Part shown: positions 53,570-61,101 of the stretch, one piece after another
Layout of the letters: every line of letters starts with the position of its first letter
Position numbering within the stretch: the stretch's first letter is position 1
DNA from: Pseudoxanthomonas koreensis_A
GTDB lineage: Bacteria > Pseudomonadota > Gammaproteobacteria > Xanthomonadales > Xanthomonadaceae
DNA: 64,000 nt
Direction of reading: 5' to 3'
NCBI RefSeq assembly: GCF_041890415.1
Contig: NZ_CP169056.1
Coordinates: forward strand, 1 to 64,000
Notes under the pieces: model-generated
Database searches by the model: none
What the model saw: the letters and a program-made list of their open reading frames with translations, nothing else
Told to the model about the DNA's origin: nothing
Translations under genes and position numbers: made by a program

Positions 53570-54549
53570 CGGCCTCCTCCTCCGTCGCGCAGCGCGCGCA
53601 GCTGGCGCAGGGTGGCGTCGAGGGCCGGCGCCTGCGGCTGCAGCGGTGCGTTGCGCAACGCATCCAGTTCCTGCACAACCTCGCGCAGCGGGGGTGAATC
53701 GGGCCACAACCGCAGCAGCCATGCATGCACCCGGTTCAGCGCGGTGTGGAAGCCGTCGACGTCGCCGCGTTCGAGCGCGGCGCGGGCCAGGGTCAGTTCC
53801 AGTTGCAGGGCGTCAGTACCCAGGCTGCGCTCGGTATCGGTCAACACTGCCTGGTCGCCGGCCGGGCTGATCTGCACCAGCGGGGCCAGCAGGCGCTGCC
53901 ACCACGCCGCCGCAGGCGCAGTGCCCGGCTCCCGCGCCATGCCCGGGGCCGGCAACTGCGACACGTGCGCCTCGAGTGCGGCCAGGCGCCGCTGCAGGTC
54001 CGCGCGCGGGCCTGCGCCCATGGCATCGAGCGCATCGCGTTCGGCCGCCAGGGTCTGGCGCAGGTTGAGCAGGCCCGGGTCGTCCAGGCCTTCCAGCAGG
54101 CTGGCGGCCAGCGCGTAGGCGCGCCGCGCCGCATCCACGTCGGACGCTACGTGCAGGCGCTGGCCACCCAGCACCAGCAGCAGTTCCGCCTCGTCCAGGC
54201 GTACCGCGTGACTGCCCTGGCGGCTGCTGGCGGCCAGCCGTGCCACGGTTTCTTCCAGCAGCGCATTGCGCTGGCCAAGGCCGAGGACCTCGTCGCGCAG
54301 CACGCGGTTGGCGGCGGCGGCATCGCGGATCATGCGTCCCTGCGCAGCGAGGTCGCCGCGCAGGGTGTCCATGCGCTGGCTCATGCCGTCCAGCTGGCGG
54401 GCTTCCTCGCTGGCGCGGGCCTGGGTGGCGGCCTGGCGCGCCTGCCAGGTGTGCCAGGCGTACCAGCCGGCCAGCCCGAACACGAGCAACAGCGCGGCGG
54501 CGGCCAGGGCCCGGGTGCGGGAACGGCGGGGGGTGGGGGTGTCGCTCAC
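53566..54549 (-). CDS. hemX: HemX-type uroporphyrinogen-III C-methyltransferase-like protein
   Basis: A 327-residue inner-membrane protein. One helix (ALAAAALLLVFGLAGWYAW) is followed by a coiled-coil region (QARASEEARQLDGMSQRMD) and a helical C-terminal domain. It matches HemX in layout and has no S-adenosylmethionine-binding site, so the methyltransferase name is historical. GTG start at 54549, and no ATG fits. It is translationally coupled to hemY. Confidence 0.88.
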   Translation of the reverse strand: MSDTPTPRRSRTRALAAAALLLVFGLAGWYAWHTWQARQAATQARASEEARQLDGMSQRMDTLRGDLAAQGRMIRDAAAANRVLRDEVLGLGQRNALLEETVARLAASSRQGSHAVRLDEAELLLVLGGQRLHVASDVDAARRAYALAASLLEGLDDPGLLNLRQTLAAERDALDAMGAGPRADLQRRLAALEAHVSQLPAPGMAREPGTAPAAAWWQRLLAPLVQISPAGDQAVLTDTERSLGTDALQLELTLARAALERGDVDGFHTALNRVHAWLLRLWPDSPPLREVVQELDALRNAPLQPQAPALDATLRQLRALRDGGGGR

Positions 54550-54661
54550 GTCAGGTCCTCGTCGGGCCGCGGCGTCGACCAAGGCGGACAGCCCTGTCCA
54601 CGCCCGCGGCAGCCACGCGAAAGCATCGCTTGGGCTCCACCGGCCCGCAAGGCGGGGTGGT

Positions 54662-55420
54662 TCAGGTGGCGGCAATCAGGGCACGGGCGGTCGCGGCCAA
54701 TGCGGCCGGCCGTGGATCGCCGGCAACCACGACCGGTTGCAGGCCGTAGCCGCTGGCAATCGCGGCAAGCCGGTCGCTGGCCGCAGCCACCGCGCAGCGG
54801 CGCAGGGCGGCGGCGGCCTCCGCCGGCCAGGTATCCATCACCAGGCGCAGCGCCTGTTCACTGCTCAGCGCCAGCACCGCCGGCGCGGCCAGTGCCCGCA
54901 GCCGTGCCAGCGCGGCGGCCGTGGGCGGCAGCGGCACGCGCACATAGACATCCGCACGGCGCAGCTGGGCGCCGCGCGCGACAAGCGTGGCCGGGATCAT
55001 GCCGCGCCCACCCGGCGCGGTGACCAGGCCGACGCTGGCTGGCGCCTGCAGTTCCGGCAGCGCCAGCAGGCCTTCGCTGTCCATCCGCGCTGGCGCGCGT
55101 GCGCCGCTGATGCCGGCCCGACGCAGCGCTGCCGCACTGCCGGCGCCGACGGCAAGCCAATGTTGCCCGCGGCGCGGCCGCAGCGGCTGCAGGGCGGCGG
55201 CGGCACGGACCGCGGCGGGGCTGGTGAACACCACCGCCTGCGCCTGCAGCGCCTCGGCCAGGGCCTGGCGACTGTCGGCGTCCCGGCGCGCCTGCAGGTC
55301 CCAGGGCGACAGCGCCAGCAGGCCGCCGCCGTGGCGTGCGGCTGCGCGTCGCAGCGCGTCGTGGCCGCCGCGCGGGCGCAGCGATACCAGGGTCCAGGCG
55401 AGGATGTGCGCGGTCGGCAT
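54662..55420 (-). CDS. hemD: uroporphyrinogen-III synthase
   Basis: HemD closes hydroxymethylbilane to uroporphyrinogen III, the common precursor of heme and siroheme. This 252-residue protein is divergent, as HemD usually is. Recognisable parts are VFTSPAAVRAA, WLAVGAGSAAALRRAG and the second-domain stretch YVRVPLPP with LALSSEQALR. Context (hemX-hemY downstream) supports the call. hemC is not adjacent upstream, where a divergent thioesterase gene lies. Confidence 0.85.
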   Translation of the reverse strand: MPTAHILAWTLVSLRPRGGHDALRRAAARHGGGLLALSPWDLQARRDADSRQALAEALQAQAVVFTSPAAVRAAAALQPLRPRRGQHWLAVGAGSAAALRRAGISGARAPARMDSEGLLALPELQAPASVGLVTAPGGRGMIPATLVARGAQLRRADVYVRVPLPPTAAALARLRALAAPAVLALSSEQALRLVMDTWPAEAAAALRRCAVAAASDRLAAIASGYGLQPVVVAGDPRPAALAATARALIAAT

Positions 55421-55496
55421 TGCGGCATTATGGCCGCAGGTCCCGCGGCGCAGACGTGCCGCGGGGTTCGGCCGCCCGCCCTGCCAGGAGTTTTCG

Positions 55497-55961
55497 ATGA
55501 ACGCCCCCGTGATGCCGGACGGCCTGCAGGCGCACCTGCAGTCCATCCCCATGGTCCGCGCGATGCAGATCGAACTGGCCGGTGCCGGCGATGGCCGCCT
55601 GCGCCTGCGTGCGCCGCTGGCGCCCAACGTCAATGACAAGGGCTCGGCGTTCGGCGGCAGCCTGGTCTCGCTGATGACCCTGGCCGGCTGGGGCCTGGTG
55701 ACCTGGCAACTGGGTCGCGCCGGCGTCCAGGCCGATGTCTATGTGGCCGACAGCACGGTGCGTTACCTCGCACCGCTGCATGACGCGCTGGAAGCGGAGG
55801 CCTGGCTGGAGGACGGCGAGTGGGAGGCGTTCGTGGCCACGTTTCTTGCGCGCGGGCGTGCGCGCTGCCAGATTGCCGTGCGCGTCCCCCTGCCCAATGG
55901 TGGAGATGCCACGGTCTTCAGCGGGCGCTTCGTCGCCCTGGCCCGGGAACAGGGCCCCTAG
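55497..55961 (+). CDS. hotdog thioesterase (YiiD C-terminal domain type)
   Basis: A 154-residue protein. NDKGSAFGGSLVSLMTLAGWG and YVADSTVRYLAPL match the putative thioesterase domain found at the C-terminus of YiiD (FabY-like group). The ATG at 55497 follows CAGGAG. Substrate unknown. Divergent from hemD. Confidence 0.87.
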   Translation: MNAPVMPDGLQAHLQSIPMVRAMQIELAGAGDGRLRLRAPLAPNVNDKGSAFGGSLVSLMTLAGWGLVTWQLGRAGVQADVYVADSTVRYLAPLHDALEAEAWLEDGEWEAFVATFLARGRARCQIAVRVPLPNGGDATVFSGRFVALAREQGP

Positions 55962-56004
55962 CCGGTCCTGCTAGGATGGCCGGCGTCGTCCCCGGAACAT
56001 TCCC

Positions 56005-56430
56005 ATGCCACGCACGCTCACGATCCTGTTGGCGCTGGCCGCGATGCTGCTGCTGGTGCCCGACGCCGACGCGCTGAACTCGCGCCAGCGCAACAAGCTG
56101 GAGCAGGCGCAGTCGGTATTCGCCTCGGCGGTGCGCTGGAGCGACTACGAGGCCGCCTGGCAGATGGTCGACCCCGAGGTCCGCGACGCCAAGCCGATGA
56201 CCGACCTGGAACTGGCGCGCTACCACCAGTTGCAGGTGACCGGCTATCGCGAAGGGGGCACCAGCTCCCTGCCCGACGGCAGCATCACCCGCGATATCGA
56301 GATCGGCGTGATCAATCGCCACACCCAGACCGAACGGCATATCCGCTGGCGCGAGCGCTGGCGCTGGGACGAGCAGGGCAAGCGCTGGTGGCAGATGGCC
56401 GGGCTGCCGGATTTCTGGGGCGGGGAATAG
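56005..56430 (+). CDS. secreted hypothetical protein
   Basis: A 141-residue protein with a signal peptide (LTILLALAAMLLLVPDADA). The mature part is charged and aromatic, with NSRQRNKLEQAQSVFASAV, WSDYEAAWQMVDPE and RWRERWRWDEQGKRWWQ. It resembles the NTF2-like small exported proteins of this family, but I cannot assign a function. Spaced 43 bases after the thioesterase gene. Confidence 0.8.
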   Translation: MPRTLTILLALAAMLLLVPDADALNSRQRNKLEQAQSVFASAVRWSDYEAAWQMVDPEVRDAKPMTDLELARYHQLQVTGYREGGTSSLPDGSITRDIEIGVINRHTQTERHIRWRERWRWDEQGKRWWQMAGLPDFWGGE

Positions 56431-56502
56431 CCGCGCCGGCACGGTTGCGGCGGGCGCTTGTGCGACAATCGCCGCCCCGCACGAACCGCAGAACGCTTCG
56501 CC

Positions 56503-56940
56503 GTGAACCTCGAGACCCTGATGGCCTTTGCCGGCCGCCATCCGATGCTGTCGCTGGCGCTGGTGGGCCTGACCGTGGCCATCGCCTACACCGAGATAGC
56601 GCGCCTGCTGCGCGGCTACCGCGCGGTCAAGCCGGCCGAGCTGCCCGCATTGATGAACCAGCAGAACGCCCTGGTGGTGGACCTGTCGGCCACGGCCGAC
56701 TTCGACAAGGGCCATATCGCCGGCAGCCGCAGCCTCACCCCCAGCCAGTTCGATCCGCAGGGCAAGCTGCTGGCCGCGGCCAGGCAGGCCCCGGTGGTCG
56801 TGGCCTGCCGCAATGGCATGGCTTCGGCCAGCGCGGCCGGCAAGCTGAAAAAGGCCGGTTTCGAACAGGTGTACTGGCTCGACGGTGGCATCGCGGCCTG
56901 GCAGGCCGCCGGCCTGCCCCTGGTCAAGGGCCGCGCCTGA
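56503..56940 (+). CDS. membrane-anchored rhodanese-like protein
   Basis: A 145-residue protein like E. coli YibN. A single N-terminal helix (MLSLALVGLTVAIAYTEIA) precedes a rhodanese domain with Cys102 in VVACRNGMAS and the flanks DFDKGHIAGSRSL and GGIAAWQAAGLPL. Possible sulfurtransferase, with the catalytic loop cytoplasmic or periplasmic depending on topology. The start is GTG at 56503. Gene order rhodanese-secB-gpsA is conserved in Gammaproteobacteria (grxC is absent here). Confidence 0.92.
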   Translation: MNLETLMAFAGRHPMLSLALVGLTVAIAYTEIARLLRGYRAVKPAELPALMNQQNALVVDLSATADFDKGHIAGSRSLTPSQFDPQGKLLAAARQAPVVVACRNGMASASAAGKLKKAGFEQVYWLDGGIAAWQAAGLPLVKGRA

Positions 56941-57030
56941 CGCCCGCCCCGGGCGTGCGATAATCCCCCGTTCTGTCCCGGCCCTGCGGCCGGGTTTCCA
57001 TCGTTTCCCGCATTTTTCTGGAGTTGCGAG

Positions 57031-57555
57031 ATGTCTGACGAAACCACCAACGGCGCTGTCGCCCCCGCCCCGCAGGAAGCCGCTGGCCCGGCCTTCAGTG
57101 TCGAGAAGATCTACGTCAAGGACGCCTCGTTCGAGTCGCCCAACGCGCCGGCGATCTTCAACGAACAGACCCAGCCGGAGCTGCAGCTCAACCTCAACCA
57201 GCGCGTGCAGCGGCTCAACGAGGGCGCATTCGAAGTCTGCCTGCGGGTCACCCTGACCTGCGCCGTGGGCGAGAAGACCGCCTACGTGGCCGAGGTCGAG
57301 CAGGCCGGCGTGTTCGGCCTGGTCGGGATGGAGCCGCAGGTCATCGACGTGATGCTGGGCACGCAGTGCCCGAACATCCTGTTCCCGTACGTGCGCCAGA
57401 CCGTCAGCGACCTGATCCAGGCCGGTGGCTTCCCGCCGTTCCTGCTGCAGCCGATCAACTTCGACGCGCTGTACGCCGAGACCCTGCGCCAGCGCCAGGC
57501 CCAGGCCGGCGCGGCGACCGACGTGGCCTCGGCCGAGCCGGCCGGCAACGCCTGA
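57031..57555 (+). CDS. secB: protein-export chaperone SecB
   Basis: A 174-residue chaperone that keeps preproteins unfolded for SecA. Motifs are FSVEKIYVKDASFESPNAP, LEVCLRVTLT-type (FEVCLRVTLTCAVG) and CPNILFPYVRQTVSDLIQAGGFPP. A short acidic/Ala tail ends it. Preceded by TGGAGTTGCG. gpsA follows after 21 bases. Confidence 0.97.
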   Translation: MSDETTNGAVAPAPQEAAGPAFSVEKIYVKDASFESPNAPAIFNEQTQPELQLNLNQRVQRLNEGAFEVCLRVTLTCAVGEKTAYVAEVEQAGVFGLVGMEPQVIDVMLGTQCPNILFPYVRQTVSDLIQAGGFPPFLLQPINFDALYAETLRQRQAQAGAATDVASAEPAGNA

Positions 57556-57576
57556 TCCGACGCACCGGACCGGCCC

Positions 57577-58614
57577 ATGACCGCTGCCACTGACGCGACC
57601 AGGTCGCCCCTGGCCGTTCTCGGGGCCGGTTCGTGGGGGACGGCCCTGGCCGCGCTGGCCGCGCGCCACGGCCATCCCACCACCCTGTGGGGACGCGATG
57701 CGGCGATCGTCGAGGCGATCGACCGCGAGCACCTCAATCCCCGCTACCTGCCCGGCATCGAGCTGCCGGGCACGCTGCGCGCCACCACCGACCTGGCCGC
57801 CGCCCTGCGTGGCTGCGCATGGGTACTGGTGGTGGTGCCCTCGCACGCATTCACCGAAACCCTGCACGCGCTCAAACCGCACCTGCCCGCTGGTGTCGGG
57901 GTGGCGTGGGCGACCAAGGGCTTCGAGCCCGGTTCCGGGCGGTTCCTGCACGAGGTGGCCGAGGACGTGCTTGGTGCCGACGTGCCCCTGGCCGTAGTCA
58001 CCGGCCCGTCCTTCGCCAAGGAAGTCACCCTGGGGCTGCCGACCGCGGTGACCGTGCACGGTGCCGCGCCGCTGTTCGCCAGGCAGGTGGCCGCTGCACT
58101 CCACGGCCCGGCCTTCCGCGCCTACACCGGCAACGACATGGTCGGCGCCGAGCTGGGCGGGGCGATGAAGAACGTGCTGGCGGTGGCCACCGGCGTATCC
58201 GACGGCATGGAGCTGGGGCTCAACGCCCGCGCCGGTCTGATCACCCGCGGCCTCAACGAGATGCTGCGCCTGGCCGCAGCCATCGGCGCGCGCCCGGAAA
58301 CCCTGATGGGCCTGGCCGGCCTGGGTGACCTGGTGCTCACCTGCACCGGCGACCTGTCGCGCAACCGCCGCCTGGGCCTGGCCCTGGGCCGTGGCCAGCC
58401 GATGGACCAGGCCATCGCCCAGATCGGGCAGGTGGTGGAATCGGTGCAGACCGCCGACGAGGTGATGCGCCTGGCCGGGCGCCACGGCATCGACCTGCCG
58501 ATCTCGGCCGGCGTGCAGGCGGTGCTGCACGGCGACATCACCCCGGTCGATGCCCTGCGCCAGTTGCTGGCGCGCGAGCAGAAGCCCGAATACCCCGACG
58601 CGCTGTTCCGCTGA
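57577..58614 (+). CDS. gpsA: NAD(P)-dependent glycerol-3-phosphate dehydrogenase
   Basis: A 345-residue enzyme making sn-glycerol 3-phosphate for phospholipids. The Rossmann motif LGAGSWGTALAALAARHG opens it. GPSFAKEV, the GNDMVGAELGGAMKNVLAVATG active-site segment and GLAGLGDLVLTCTGDLSRNR are intact. Confidence 0.97.
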   Translation: MTAATDATRSPLAVLGAGSWGTALAALAARHGHPTTLWGRDAAIVEAIDREHLNPRYLPGIELPGTLRATTDLAAALRGCAWVLVVVPSHAFTETLHALKPHLPAGVGVAWATKGFEPGSGRFLHEVAEDVLGADVPLAVVTGPSFAKEVTLGLPTAVTVHGAAPLFARQVAAALHGPAFRAYTGNDMVGAELGGAMKNVLAVATGVSDGMELGLNARAGLITRGLNEMLRLAAAIGARPETLMGLAGLGDLVLTCTGDLSRNRRLGLALGRGQPMDQAIAQIGQVVESVQTADEVMRLAGRHGIDLPISAGVQAVLHGDITPVDALRQLLAREQKPEYPDALFR

Positions 58615-58763
58615 GCGCGGTGTCAGCGCCGCGCGCGGCAGCGGGCTGACCTGGACGAAAGCAGCGGGCTCTTCTTCCAGGAGCGGGTAGGGCGCGGATG
58701 CGGTGCTGCAGCGCTTTGTACGTGCCAAATCGTTCCAGCCGGGCTGGCGGCAAGGCGCCTCTT

Positions 58764-58854
58764 GCAGGAGCCGGCCTTGCCGGCGACCCGATGCAGGCTG
58801 CGGCATTGCGACACACCGCCCCGCACCGCGGTCGCCGGCAAGACCGGCTCCTAC
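58764..58854. repeat. REP doublet 4 (left head GCAG)
   Basis: Same arms as the other doublets, but the left unit begins GCAGGAGCCGG, a GTAG head with one change. The spacer nearly repeats that of doublet 3 (GATGCAGGCTGCGGCATT then GCGACACACCGCC). Confidence 0.88.
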
Positions 58855-58918
58855 ATGCGGCGGTCGAGGAACGTTGGACGGTGTGGTGCGATGCCTGCTG
58901 ACGGGAAGTCAAGGAGGA

Positions 58919-59081
58919 GGCTGCGGCCGCAGGCCGCAGCCGGGGGACATGAACGGCAGCAGGCATCGCGCCGCACCGCCACGATCAAGCCACCCGCCCC
59001 GCTTCGTTCCGGCGACATGAGCGACAGCAGGCATCGCTCTGCGCTGCCGCGGTCACGCCACCCGCATCGCTGCGTTCGGTA
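58919..59081. repeat. hairpin plus 68-base imperfect tandem duplication
   Basis: A GGCTGCGGCC-GCA-GGCCGCAGCC hairpin (58919-58941) precedes two tandem copies with period 68, starting GACATGAACGGCAGCAGGCA (58946) and GACATGAGCGACAGCAGGCA (59014). The block after the second copy (GTACAAGGCGCTGCCGCGCC, 59079 on) resembles the complement of 58680-58712, giving an imperfect inverted frame around the region. No coding potential seen. The rest of the gpsA-Ax21 gap (58615-59257) holds only REP doublet 4 and the Ax21 terminator. Confidence 0.65.
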
Positions 59082-59135
59082 CAAGGCGCTGCCGCGCCGC
59101 ATCCGGGTACATCCGTTCCTGGTCGGGGAGCCAGC

Positions 59136-59164
59136 AAAGAAAGAGCCCGGCTTGCGCCGGGCTC
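59136..59164 (-). terminator. terminator of the Ax21-family gene
   Basis: On the minus strand GAGCCCGGC-GCAA-GCCGGGCTC (59164-59143) followed by TTTCTTT. It lies about 94 bases past the stop. Confidence 0.88.
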
Positions 59165-59257
59165 CGGTACTGGCGTGGAGGGAGGGACACGCCAGATGCG
59201 TCGCGCGGGGCCAGGGCGGGGAGAGAGGCCGCCCCGGCCCCGCGCATTTGAGCGATG

Positions 59258-59815
59258 TCACCAGGTGTAGCGCGGGCCCACCAGCCACTGGGTGTCGCCA
59301 TCGACGAACTTCACGTCGCCGCTCACGCCCCAGCTCGGGCTGAACTTCACCTGCGCGCCGAGGCGGCCGTAGAACTCGCCGTCGTATGCGTCGCCGTCTT
59401 CGTAGCCGGCCATCACGTAGCCTTCGAAGTTGCTGGCCAGCGCGCCGCGCACGCCGACCTCGGCGCTCCAGCCGTCGTAGTCGAAACCGCTGCCGGCATC
59501 GAACTTTTCGTAGGCCACGCGGGTGACCAGGTCCGCGCGCGGGGCGATTTCGCGGTTGTAGCCCACGCCCAGGCGGTACTGGTCGAAGTCGATCGAGGTG
59601 TGGTCGATCTCCTGGCTGGTGTAGCCGCCGAACAGATGGAAGTTGGGCGCGATCGCGACCGAGCCGTCCGCGCCCCAGCCGTCGGCATCGTTGCCGTCGG
59701 TGTTGGTGGCGGCGTAGCCACCCTGGATGTAGTTGTACGACATGCCATCGGCAGCGGAGGCGGCGAAGGGGAGGGCGGCCAGCAGGGCCAGGGCAAGGAT
59801 GTTCTTGTTCTTCAT
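59258..59815 (-). CDS. Ax21-family outer-membrane protein
   Basis: A 185-residue protein with a signal peptide (ILALALLAALPFAASAADG) and a beta-barrel-like mature part with alternating strands (SYNYIQGGYAATNTDG, FHLFGGYTSQEIDH, RLGVGYNREIAPR) ending in YTW. It matches Ax21/Omp proteins of Xanthomonas and Stenotrophomonas, first reported as quorum signals or elicitors in work later corrected or retracted, and now seen as outer-membrane or vesicle proteins. Function is not settled. Confidence 0.88.
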   Translation of the reverse strand: MKNKNILALALLAALPFAASAADGMSYNYIQGGYAATNTDGNDADGWGADGSVAIAPNFHLFGGYTSQEIDHTSIDFDQYRLGVGYNREIAPRADLVTRVAYEKFDAGSGFDYDGWSAEVGVRGALASNFEGYVMAGYEDGDAYDGEFYGRLGAQVKFSPSWGVSGDVKFVDGDTQWLVGPRYTW

Positions 59816-60012
59816 TCGGCTGGTTCCGTTGTTGTTCTTGTGGGGCCTGGTGCGGCAATGCCGGATCCAGGCCGGCGCATTGTTTCGAAGCGCCGCGCAA
59901 CCTCGCCTGAATACAGAACTGACTAGTACATGAATTGCCGCAGCGACCATGCCTGATGGGGGATGCGCTGCGGCGGTGTACGCAGCCGTGGCTTGCCGGT
60001 CGCGCTGCCGGG

Positions 60013-60498
60013 TTACAGCCCGCCGGCGAAACCGGCCTGGCGCCAGGCTTCGAACACCACCACGGCAACCGAGTTGGACAGGTTCAGGCTGCGGTTGTCC
60101 GGGCGCATGGGCAGGCGCAACCGCTGCGCCTCGGGGATCGCCTCCAGCACCCGGTCCGGCAGGCCGCGGGTTTCCGGGCCGAACAGGAAGGCATCGCCGT
60201 CGCTGTAACAGGGCTGGTCATAACGCACCTGGCCTCGGGTACTCAGGGCGAACAGGCGCCGGGGGCGGATCGTGTCCAGGGCCGTGTCCAGATCCGGGTG
60301 GACCCGCACCCGCGCGAACTCGTGGTAGTCCAGGCCGGCGCGGCGCAGGCGCTTGTCATCCATCTGGAAGCCCAGCGGCTCGATCAGGTGCAGGCGCGCG
60401 CCGGTATTGGCGCACAGCCGGATCACGTTGCCGGTGTTGGGCGGGATCTCGGGCTGGAACAGCAGGACGTCGAAGGTGGGCGCGGGCATCCCACCCAT
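60013..60498 (-). CDS. trmL: tRNA (cytidine/uridine-2'-O-)-methyltransferase TrmL
   Basis: A 161-residue SPOUT-fold methyltransferase that modifies the ribose at wobble position 34 of tRNA-Leu. Family motifs are LLFQPEIPPNTGNVIRLCAN, LFGPETRGLPD and RSLNLSNSVAVVVFEAWRQ. Either ATG (60498 or 60489) could start it. The upstream one is reported, and neither has a strong ribosome site. Confidence 0.92.
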   Translation of the reverse strand: MGGMPAPTFDVLLFQPEIPPNTGNVIRLCANTGARLHLIEPLGFQMDDKRLRRAGLDYHEFARVRVHPDLDTALDTIRPRRLFALSTRGQVRYDQPCYSDGDAFLFGPETRGLPDRVLEAIPEAQRLRLPMRPDNRSLNLSNSVAVVVFEAWRQAGFAGGL

Positions 60499-60532
60499 TC
60501 TATTGCTGCCGCCATGCCCGCCGGGCCGCGCC

Positions 60533-60898
60533 TCAAGGCCGGGCCTGCGCGGCCAGCTCGGCAGCCAGTTCCGAGGCCAGCGCGGTGGCCGCCGCCCCGG
60601 CCTGGCGGCTGGCCAGCACGGAGGCGCGTTCGGCTAGTTGCTGGGCGGTGGGCCGGACATGGACGGTGGCCAGGGTGACCACGCGCGCGCTGGCCTGCGC
60701 CAGCATGCCGGCCGCAAGCCCTGCCTGCGGGCGCACGTGCACGGTCGGCAGGGTCACGATGTGGTCGACCCGCGGGGCCGGGGCGCGGACCTGGACGGCC
60801 GGGAGATCGACGATATGGTCGACGCGGGGCTCGGCGGCGTGGACGCAGGGGGCGGCCAGGGCGAGGATCAGGGCGAAGGCGGAAGTCTTGGTGTTCAT
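60533..60898 (-). CDS. small secreted repeat protein of unknown function
   Basis: A 121-residue protein with a signal peptide (AFALILALAAPCVHA). The mature N-terminal half has three imperfect repeats: RVDHIVDLPAVQVR, RVDHIVTLPTVHVR and a shorter ARVVTLATVHVRP. The second half is Ala-rich and helical (LAERASVLASRQAGAAATAL). I do not recognise a family. ATG at 60898 used. It lies 34 bases upstream of trmL on the same strand and may share its message. Confidence 0.75.
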   Translation of the reverse strand: MNTKTSAFALILALAAPCVHAAEPRVDHIVDLPAVQVRAPAPRVDHIVTLPTVHVRPQAGLAAGMLAQASARVVTLATVHVRPTAQQLAERASVLASRQAGAAATALASELAAELAAQARP

Positions 60899-61101
60899 GG
60901 TGTTCCTGTGTTCTTGGTATGTGGTGTTGTAGTGAAGTAAAACACTTGGGCAGGGAGCTTGCAAGTGGCCAGCGCAGATGCGGCCGGAAGATTCATGTTT
61001 TGTTCATTCAAGCGGGCCGTGCGCGGCCGCATGCCTTGTGGCCCATGCCGAGCCAAGTGGCCACTGGGTAGGATCGGGCATCCCCGCCCTGGAGCACCCC
61101 C

